This document shows, piece after piece, positions 56,353-64,000 of a stretch of DNA of 64,000 bases (positions are counted from its first letter, which is position 1; every line of letters starts with the position of its first letter). The position numbers and the translations under genes were made by a program. A model generated the notes under the pieces. The model was not told the DNA's origin. It made no database searches and worked only from the letters and a program-made list of their open reading frames with translations. Source of the stretch: Whalleya microplaca (lineage: Eukaryota > Ascomycota > Sordariomycetes > Xylariales > Xylariaceae); the NCBI GenBank assembly GCA_022497155.1, contig MU385782.1, positions 111,402-175,401 on the forward strand, read 5' to 3'.

Positions 56353-58121
56353 CTACATCATCGACATAAGCGAGCTACTAGCATACGCCTGTGGAAGGGT
56401 TAGTGGACGTGGCCTTAGGACAGAGAGGCAGGATTACGTACCATTGGCTTAATTGGAGGATGAGGTACGGCATCGAACCGATGGAAGTTGAGCTTGTAGT
56501 CGGGGCCAATATTGATGTAGGCACCCCTGTTCTCGGTTTGGTCGCAGTACTTCGGTGCAGAGAAGACTTGGAACATGTTAGCTAGGATTACTGGCACATG
56601 ACTTGGCTGAAGCATTTACCTGTGATACACTTTCCGTCATGCTCCTCCTCATAACCGTCCATGCGGACTTCATGACTTCGGATGATAGCGTCCAAGCCGT
56701 TCTTCTCACAGAACCTCTTCGTCACATCGGGTCCGAATTGCATGCCGACACCTCTCTTGCTGGGACCTCGGCCGGGAGCTGTCTGTGGGTCCGTCCACAA
56801 CATCTCCATCATCAGACCCGATTGACCAGGTTGCCTTTGCGTATGCCTGTTCACTTTTCGGATGTCATCGAGGGTTACATTATCGTCTGAGAACAGGCCA
56901 CCATGGAGGACCAGGTACTTGGAACCAATAAGAGTAGCTAATGGTAATGCGGAGAAACTCTCGGAGAATAATTTGAAGATGCTGAGATAAATTAGTATCG
57001 ATAGAGTATTAGAATCTGAAACCTAAGACTTACCGTTCATTATACTTGGCCTTGCATTCGCCCTCGAATCCGTATACCTTGTTCATGTCATCGGTCTCGT
57101 GGTTGCCTCGGTTAAGGAAAAAGCCGGATGGTCGCAACCACTTATAGGCATATAATAAAAGGGCGATTTCTGTCGACCAAGAACCCCTATCCACAAAGTC
57201 TCCATTGAATAGGTACCAGTGCTTCTCTGACGGCCGCCCGTTTAATCTGAAAAGCTCCATCAAGTCGAAATACTGGCCTATGACAACGTTAGCTCAGACC
57301 AAATAGCTGCACCATCATACACTAACCATGCGTGTCGCCACAAACTGTGAGTTGGACATCGTCGGGAATCTTCATCTCCACCATCGTCGCTTCATCGTAG
57401 ACAATGTTCTTAACGGCGATGATTATTTGATAGACATATTTCTTATGGAGTTTCTTGCCATTCTTAAACCGCTCGATCATATCATCGATGAATTCCTGTG
57501 TCATCTCATCTTTGAGCTGCACACCGTCGTAATCGGGTTCGATAGGAATAGAATCGACATCGAGGCCCTCCGCCGCGGACGGCTCGTCTCCAACTTCGAT
57601 GGCGGCGTAGAAATTTAACTGTCGCACAATCTTCTGGCACTCGGCAAGCTTTAACTTAGCGTCCTTGTTCGACGGCTCGAGCTTGGTGCATTCTTTGAAG
57701 TCCTTGACGGCGTCTTTCGGCTTGAGGATCGCCGCGTAAGCGACAGCCCGACGAAAGTAAGCCTGGTGATTACTCGAATTAGCACGTGAGCCGGATCTGC
57801 GTCCAGGACTCGGTTCCAGTATACCTTCACCAGCTTCGGATTTAATTCTATGGCTTTAGTGGCATCTGCAATGGCATATCCGTATGATTCTGACTTGATA
57901 TGCGCCTATGATTTGGGTAAGTCACGCGAGCATTGCGACATCAGTCCGAGGGTGAATGGGGCGGTACCAACTTGGGCTCTATTGGTGTAATAAGTCGGCT
58001 CTTTGTCATTCAGCTCAATGGCCTTGGTGTAGAGGTCGATAGCTGCAGGCCAGTTGTGCGCCGCAAAGGCTTTGTTGCCATCGTTCTTGAGGGCCGTAGC
58101 CTGCTCTACAGCAGATGTCAT
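56353..58121 (-). CDS. PPT1: serine/threonine protein phosphatase 5 (Ppt1/PP5, TPR, 7 exons)
   Basis: Exons 58121-57972, 57905-57825, 57762-57327, 57277-57034, 56981-56620, 56566-56442 and 56388-56353 give 477 residues, normal for PP5. Three TPR motifs fill residues 5-115 (LKNDGNKAFAAHNWPAAIDLY, IKSESYGYAIADATKAIEL, AYFRRAVAYAAILKPKDAV). The PPP catalytic domain has every metal-site motif: GDTHGQYFDL, GDFVDRGSW, NRGNHETDDMN, LHGGLFSDDNV and FSAPKYCDQTENRGAYIN. The acceptor of intron 5 (56567-56619, 53 bases) was set so that CIT continues into VFSAPKYC; an earlier CTAG in the same intron would insert foreign residues. PP5 is autoinhibited by its TPRs and activated by Hsp90, which it dephosphorylates together with Cdc37 and client kinases. 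Intron 1 uses a GTTGGT donor. Confidence 0.95.
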
Positions 58122-58745
58122 CGAGGCGACCTGGGTGAGTACAGCTGCGTATAGCCAGAAGGGAGGGGCGAAATGAGTAACCCTGTCTAGAAGCAAAAAG
58201 AAAGAAAAGGGTAAAACCTCAACTGGTGAGAATTCTAAAACCTGTAAGACCTGAACGAACACTGGGTATAATTAAACCACGAAGGGCTCCGAATGCGGGA
58301 TTCTTCTCGAGAAGAGAAGTTGGTCGGAGGACGGAGCTTACAGGTCTAATCTAAGGTTCAGGAAGTTGTGAGTGAGGGCATGGAGGGGTTCTTCTAGAAG
58401 TGGGTAGGCACCGAGGTAGTACTCGGCGGTCGAAGCTTCTTTTTAGTGTTTAGCATTGTTAGCTGGGAAATGCCTCGTTCCTTGCATATTTTCGTCCGTG
58501 GGGGTCATCGATTAAGTTTCACTGACTCACCTGCGCCATTCCACTATTGGGAGCCAACATTGCTGCCACCACTCACTCATCCAATCACATAGGGCTTATC
58601 GATATTAAACTCATCTGATCTTGGGCATATATTCTATACCTTCACTGGCCTTTGTTGTATGAGCGAAACTTACAATCTATAGCACAGACTGCTTGGGCTA
58701 AGCCAGTTTATATTACATCTGAGCCACTTATCCTGTTGTCCCACC
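58122..58745. promoter_or_regulatory. divergent promoter PPT1/YIH1
   Basis: 624 bases between two starts. The PPT1-proximal frame stays open upstream of the chosen Met but is just leader sequence. No specific element recognised. Confidence 0.5.
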
Positions 58746-59591
58746 ATGTCCGAAGAGCTCCGGGACGAGGTCGAAGCTATCAACTCGATCTATGGAGATG
58801 GCTGTCTGGTGCCGACAAGTGATACCAATGTGTACATTCTGACACCACCAGGGGAAGAGTCTTCTCTTCGTATCCAGTTTCCTGACAACTACCCTGAAGA
58901 GCCTCCTACCGTTCTCGGCACCCATAGTACTGGTGAGCACGGGAAGCGTGGTGATGCTGCTCGGGAACTCTCGCTGTTCAGCGAAGTCCTGGCAACTGTC
59001 TACCAACCAGGTCTTGTATGCCTTTTCGATGCTATCGAGGAGTTGAATAGGCTTCTGGAATCCTTAGCCCCAGAAGAGGAGGAGGAGGATTCGGACGACG
59101 AGATTGCAAATCACATGACTACTCTTCAAGTGAAGAACACCGCAAGAGAAGTGAATGTGCTCGATATGCCAGCGCCTCCTTGGGTTGTATCGGACACTTT
59201 TGTTGAGTTGAAGTCAGTCTTTATTGCTCATTGTGCGGCTGTGTCTTCAACTGATGAAGCCGAGACATTTCTCGAACATCTTCTGGCCTCGGACAAGAAA
59301 ATACGAAACGCATCACATAACATGACGGCGTGGCGCATAAAGGGTCCGAATAACACCACATTCCAAGACTGTAACGACGACGGGGAGACTGCTGCTGGCG
59401 GTCGGCTCCTACATCTTATGCAGCTAATGGATTTATGGAATGTGATGGTGATCGTAACTCGCTGGTGGGGCGGCCATAAGCTAGGTCCGCGCCGCTTTGC
59501 TCTGATCAACCAGACCGCAAGAGATGCGTTTGTCAAGGCCGGCTGGGTTGTTGATAACTCGAGCAAGAAAAAGGGCTCTGGGAAGCATTGA
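58746..59591 (+). CDS. YIH1: Yih1/IMPACT homologue (RWD + UPF0029 domains)
   Basis: Intronless 281-residue protein. The N-terminal RWD domain (about 1-110) opens with EELRDEVEAINSIYGDG and contains IQFPDNYPEEPPTVL, the classic YPxxxP loop. An acidic linker EEEEEDSDDE follows. The C-terminal ancient UPF0029/IMPACT domain has DTFVELKSVFIAHCAAVSS, ASHNMTAWRI and VMVIVTRWWGGHKLGPRRFALINQTARD, its signature. In yeast Yih1 competes through its RWD domain for Gcn1, preventing Gcn2 activation and eIF2alpha phosphorylation under amino-acid starvation, and it also binds monomeric actin. Cytosolic role inferred from family. Followed by a CoA-transferase gene on the same strand after 211 bases. Confidence 0.94.
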   Translation: MSEELRDEVEAINSIYGDGCLVPTSDTNVYILTPPGEESSLRIQFPDNYPEEPPTVLGTHSTGEHGKRGDAARELSLFSEVLATVYQPGLVCLFDAIEELNRLLESLAPEEEEEDSDDEIANHMTTLQVKNTAREVNVLDMPAPPWVVSDTFVELKSVFIAHCAAVSSTDEAETFLEHLLASDKKIRNASHNMTAWRIKGPNNTTFQDCNDDGETAAGGRLLHLMQLMDLWNVMVIVTRWWGGHKLGPRRFALINQTARDAFVKAGWVVDNSSKKKGSGKH

Positions 59592-59802
59592 GGAATAGAT
59601 GACAGTGCCAGTCATGCCTCATACCGCACTGTATGCGAACCCCTCGGTCCCTCGGCTCTCGGCTCCACCCTTGCAGAACTGACGATCCGCTGCAACACTG
59701 GGCACTATTGAAACTTATTGCTACATACATCTTGACTTCTTATATGAAGATAAAGGTCTTGTGTAGCTTAAAACGTTGAACCCTACTGACTAATAGCTAA
59801 TA

Positions 59803-61071
59803 ATGGTAGGACAGCCACCACTTCAGGGCCTCAAAGTCCTTGAATTTGCTGGGCTCGCACCTGGTAACGACATCCTTCAACCAGTTCACAATCATTCTGC
59901 TAACACGTAATAAGGTCCTTTTGCTGGGCTACTTCTTGCCGACGCAGGTGCCAATGTCCTTCGTATAGACCGGGCAATCTCAGGAAAGACTCATGCACCA
60001 GGTGCAGAAGCAACGCCAACGCCAGACAGTCTTACGAGACATAAATCATCGATAGCAGTTGATCTGAAATCGTCCAGTGGTGTCGAACTTGTTAAGCAAC
60101 TAGCAAGGACGGCCGACGTGATTATTGATCCATTCCGACCAGGGGTTTTGGAAAAGCTTGGTCTTGGCCCAGAGGTCCTATGCGATATCAATCCTCGCCT
60201 CGTCTATGGTCGCATGACTGGCTTTCGCCGCGACGGCAAGTATTCTTCAATGGCCGGCCACGACATCAATTATCTGGCAGTTTCAGGGGTGCTATCGATG
60301 CTAGGTAGAAAGGGGGAGAAACCACATCCACCCTGGAATATTCTAGCAGACTTCGCAGGAGGCGGCGCTACGCTGTTTCAAGGCATTCTGCTGGCAATCA
60401 TATCAAGGAAGAAAACCGGAAAGGGGCAAATTGTTGAAGCGAATATGGTTGATGGTGCCAACTATCTAACAACATATCCTCGTATAGCTCTCAAGACACC
60501 GTTGGGCGGCCATCCGCGTGGCGAAAATCTTCTGGATGGCGGATCTCCATATTATGACACATATGAGACAAAGGATGGAAAGTATATGGCAGTGGGCGCT
60601 TTAGAGCCGCAGTTCTACGCAGTTCTAGTCAAAAGCCTAGGCTTAGATGGCCAGGACTGGGTCGCGCGGCGGCACGACCGGGAAACCTGGCCGGAAATGA
60701 GACGACAGTTCGAAGAAACCTTCAAGTCGAAAACTCGTTCAGAGTGGGAGAGAATCTTCGATGGAACAGACGCCTGCTGCACTCCTGTCCTCGAATACTC
60801 TGAACTGGAGTTGCAGCCTGGCCGCGAAGGCGATCAAAGACCGGCGGTGACGTTGCGAGATACGCCGCTATTAGCTGTTGATGAGAAGGCCTCAGATCCA
60901 AGTAAACACGGCCAAGGCCCCGGGGTTGTCGGGCGTGGATATGCCGGCGAGGGTCTCTCTGCTGGCCAAGGTGGGGAAGAGGCATTGAGTAAATGGTTTG
61001 GCTGGTCAAAAGGGAAGGACTTCGATGTGGAGAAAAGCGGTTTGGTATTGATACAAAAGCCAAAGTTATAA
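59803..61071 (+). CDS. CoA-transferase family III enzyme, alpha-methylacyl-CoA racemase-like (2 exons)
   Basis: Exon 1 (59803-59863) and exon 2 (59915-61071) join across a 51-base intron (GTAACG...AAG) to 405 residues. The splice restores [32 protein letters not shown], the family III N-terminal CoA-binding motif. Then come [65 protein letters not shown] and [10 protein letters not shown], a close fit to alpha-methylacyl-CoA racemase (His and Asp in GHDINY are catalytic in that enzyme). The C-terminal half has [22 protein letters not shown] and [11 protein letters not shown]. The last residues (QKPKL) resemble a weak peroxisomal PTS1-like end but are not a standard SKL tripeptide. Likely task: epimerising 2-methyl-branched acyl-CoA before beta-oxidation in peroxisome or mitochondrion. 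Confidence 0.9.
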
Positions 61072-63659
61072 CGAAAGCATCTCGACAGTTTAACGACCGA
61101 TCTTCCAAGGTTTTGCAATACAACAAGCTACGCCAAACGCACTTTATAGCCTCATTCCCAGTTCGCCAAAGTCTTTAAACCCGACTTCTAACTCTCGATT
61201 AGAATATGATCCGAAATTTGATATTAAGGTTCGAAATTCAACGAATGGCTTTTTTCTCCATGGCGCTTTTTCTGTGCCCCTTCCATGGCAATCTTTTGGC
61301 CTCTCAACTTGTGTGGCCGACCTAATATGGGAAACAGGTCGTAATATCTGCAAATGGCCACCGTTAGAAGAGGCACCCAATGCAAGAACAATAATGATTT
61401 CCCCCTTACCAAGTCTAGGAGCTTTTCAGTCAAAATGATATCTTAGCTGGGACTCGGTGGCGGGTTTGGTGGCGGTGATGGGATAATGTCCCTAGATTTA
61501 TAACTCATTGTTGGTGAGTTATATGAAGAGAGATCGAGATTTCAGTTGAGTTCGGTCGAATACTTTCAATCAGAACTTCTCTATTCGATAATAGGGACTG
61601 GACGATTACTGAGAACAACAACGAAAGGTGGACAAAGTCTGCGTCGCGGTGAGCAGCGAGAGCAGCGAATCTATATGAGAAAGAGTAGAAGAAGCACAAT
61701 AGGCAAAGGACTGGTGGACGAAACGAAAACGCCCTTCATCACAACTATTTCGTCACCGCTTTATAATGGTATGTATGTGACTTGTCATCTGAGAAAGACA
61801 TGTATACAGTTTTCCCCTAGCACCGACTATATCATTGACTACGTGCCCGGAGTCAATACATCACAGTATCCTTGACCGCCATCTCATGTCTCATATTGCA
61901 GCCTTCATTACTTCTATCTTGGGTATGAATATACATACGCACGCGCGTCTGTGTATGTATATATATGCACGGAGTCATATATATACGTATGAATGGAGTT
62001 CTATATGTATGTATGTATATCATATGTTCGCTCGTCCATTGCTCGGCATGAGCTCATAATTTATCTATCAACGCCATTATTCAGCCTCCACGGAAACTAA
62101 CAACATGCACCCCAACCCCCATACATTCACCCTTTCCCCATTCCAGATTCCCCAATCCCCAATCCCATCAACCCCATGCGGCGGCCTATCTCGGCGACCT
62201 AGTCTAGTCCGCCCTCCTGGCTCGTCCCTCCATCCATCCTTTCCATCCCACACCATCCAAGAGCCCACGGGCCGACACACGAACGCCCACGGGACAGATA
62301 TGTCATTTTGACTTAGCCTCTTTGGAGCGGCGGCTTACCTATGTCTGCCATCCGGGTCAATGCATTCCAATCTGGGATCTGACCCCCATTATTTCTGCTG
62401 TCAGCTCCTAGTTTACTCTGTCTGAGTGAACAGGGCTCTTGCGCGTTGCATGCATACACACATACAAGCGCGCGTATAGGCAGTTTCTGCCAAATCAGGG
62501 TCTGACCCAACCCGCAGTCCGTGGGGATCTGAGGCGCCGCCTCTTCTGTTAACCCGGATCGGAACCGAAGCCGGGAATCCTTCTCCCGCATTCCCCTTAC
62601 TCACTTCTCCTGGTCATGTTAAGCTGACCGTATATCCGTCAAATCAGGTGAGAAGCTTAGCTTACCTAGTCTATGCACACCATACGTACATCCATGCGTC
62701 CGGACGTAACCTACAACGGTACGTATGTATGTCGTACGGATGTAAAGTGCCACATACCCGAGCTCAGAATAAGCCGTGAGATGACGGGACGGCACGAGGC
62801 GAGGCTTATCACGACCCGATTTCGCGCATCATGTCTGGTCTACACACCATAGTTGGCGGAGAGGATGGTGGTTGAAGAGTTATATGCATGCATGGTATCC
62901 ACCCCCTGAAATAATGTTATTTAGTGGTCCCCTGTAGGGTGACTTCATGCGTTTCGTTTCGCAGGCAATGGATGGAAGACCCAGGAAATTCTCAACCCGG
63001 AGAAAAATGACACATGTCTATTGAACCGGTGCTTTTCGAGAACATTTCCTAACTGAAGTCGTCCGTATATGGAAATGGCGGACTTACACACGCCCCCCCT
63101 GCACCCTTCCTTCCATACATGGAAGTAGCGGCATTATATAATGTTTCAGGGGTCGTACATACCGTGCCGCAACATCGTAAAAAAAGAAATTCAGCGCTGT
63201 GTTTACCCCCTTTTCAGAAGCATACATACCAGCATACTATTACTGCATCGAAACTCGCTGTCATAAAATATAAAACCTCTCGAGGCTACGCCTTTTCAAG
63301 AATAGTTGAAGTGTGTAAGCTGTGCCGCTTGAACTTATCGAGGTATTGCGGTATATATATCATATGTTTAGTAACTAATGGTTCCATGAAACAATGTTGT
63401 TTGGTGACCCCGGTCGTAGATCCTGTATTGTGCGTTCTTCTCATGTACATACTATCCCAAGATCCGTCGTATTCAGCACGTAAAGATAAATCGCTCTTAA
63501 GAGCCTCTACAACTCGTGCTAACACTCTTTCAGAGGATATAGTATGGACCGGTTAATGATACCAAGTTAAACAGCTCCCACGCGTGTCATCAACTCGTGC
63601 TAGATCAACCCTACCACCCCCCTTCTCCCTCCAAAAAGGGAACAACACATTATGTAACC

Positions 63660-63690
63660 ACACACACACAAACACACAAACACACACACC
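63660..63690. repeat. interrupted (CA)n microsatellite
   Basis: CACACACACAAACACACAAA-type sequence continuing in CA units to about 63690. Confidence 0.9.
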
Positions 63691-63869
63691 TCATCTCAGT
63701 TAATCAAATCCAGATTCTCGTATCGTAGCTTGCTATTCTCGTCTACTACATACATAACGACATCTAAAGGGTTGGTTGGGAGAGGGTGCGTGGGTGAATT
63801 GAGGAAGGGTATGGTATGATGATGAGACTCTTTAAAAAAAAGGCTGGACAAGATTGATCGAGAGGGAGT

Positions 63870-63901
63870 AAAAAAAAAGGGGGGGGGGGGGGGGGGGGGG
63901 G
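63870..63901. repeat. A9-G23 homopolymer run
   Basis: Nine A (63870-63878) are followed directly by 23 G (63879-63901). C-runs and A-runs continue to the window end, suggesting unreliable sequence. Confidence 0.85.
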
Positions 63902-64000
63902 AATAGTTAGACAACAACCCCCCCCAACCAACCAAAAAACCACACCCCCCTGGGTAAGGGCGAAAAACCAAGGAATTGGAGAACCCCACACCCAAGGGTG

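Larger units (their letters stand above)
61072..64000. other. gene-free right end with low-complexity sequence, 2.9 kb
   Basis: No confident gene. A possible small spliced minus-strand ORF lies at 61224-61433 (see findings). The rest has many GTATGTATGT and TACATACA words, a CA-rich tract at 63660-63690 and homopolymer runs near the end. No telomere repeat is seen. Confidence 0.5.

Noticed and set aside
63900..64000. Telomere at the right end
   Set aside because: C-rich runs are present but no TTAGGG/CCCTAA repeats; the pattern is better explained by poor consensus.
1..64000. CRISPR arrays, bacterial operons, 5S rRNA or intact transposons
   Set aside because: None was seen: no spaced repeat arrays, genes carry spliceosomal introns, and no transposase, reverse transcriptase or 5S sequence was recognised.

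Overview
The window is nuclear DNA from a filamentous ascomycete (Pezizomycotina, most likely a Sordariomycete). The evidence is short introns of about 50-75 bases with GTAAGT/GTGAGT donors and CTAAC/CTGAC branch sites, two Zn(II)2Cys6 regulators, a true NmrA-type nitrogen regulator, a fungal ankyrin-CorA fusion, and full-length fungal housekeeping genes in GC-rich coding and AT-richer spacers. I rebuilt 20 genes, plus one cut by the left edge. Multi-exon models were joined by splice signals, reading phase and recalled family sequence; no alignment was run.

Region 1 (1 to about 20 kb) is gene-poor and regulatory: the 3' exon of a 2-oxoglutarate/Fe(II) oxygenase, an NmrA/NMR-1 orthologue behind a GATAAG-rich promoter, and two spliced Zn2Cys6 factors on the minus strand. 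Spacers of 1.1 to 5.3 kb separate them and I find no genes there.

Region 2 (20-32.4 kb) holds a small two-helix membrane protein convergent with a lysine-rich, probably nuclear protein. Next comes an isolated eleven-exon ankyrin-repeat/CorA-like gene (23.7-28.8 kb), the most unusual locus: it has a one-base frame break inside a perfect 33-residue ankyrin unit, a 15-base exon and a tandem 51-codon duplication. An F-box-like protein follows.

Region 3 (32.8-43 kb) is compact nucleic-acid housekeeping: DNA polymerase delta subunit POL31 head-to-head with ribosome-biogenesis factor YTM1, a DEDDy 3'-5' exonuclease, then LSM5 tail-to-tail with RPB11. LSM5 and RPB11 are so finely split by introns that plain ORF finding misses them. 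A candidate RNA polymerase III unit with a duplicated 5' block lies at about 37.2 kb.

Region 4 (43-51.4 kb) has two divergent membrane transporters, an AVT-type amino-acid transporter and a cation-chloride cotransporter (Vhc1/KCC type). Region 5 (52.6-61.1 kb) carries a disordered zinc-knuckle protein, SPT4 and POP8 (head-to-head), phosphatase PPT1/PP5, the GCN2-pathway regulator YIH1, and a CoA-transferase III/alpha-methylacyl-CoA racemase-like enzyme. The last 2.9 kb has no confident gene and ends in homopolymer-rich sequence that looks like a poor contig end.

The gene pairs POL31/YTM1, exonuclease/LSM5, SPT4/POP8 and PPT1/YIH1 share short divergent promoters of 0.42-0.63 kb. Two ACGCGT boxes lie close upstream of POL31.
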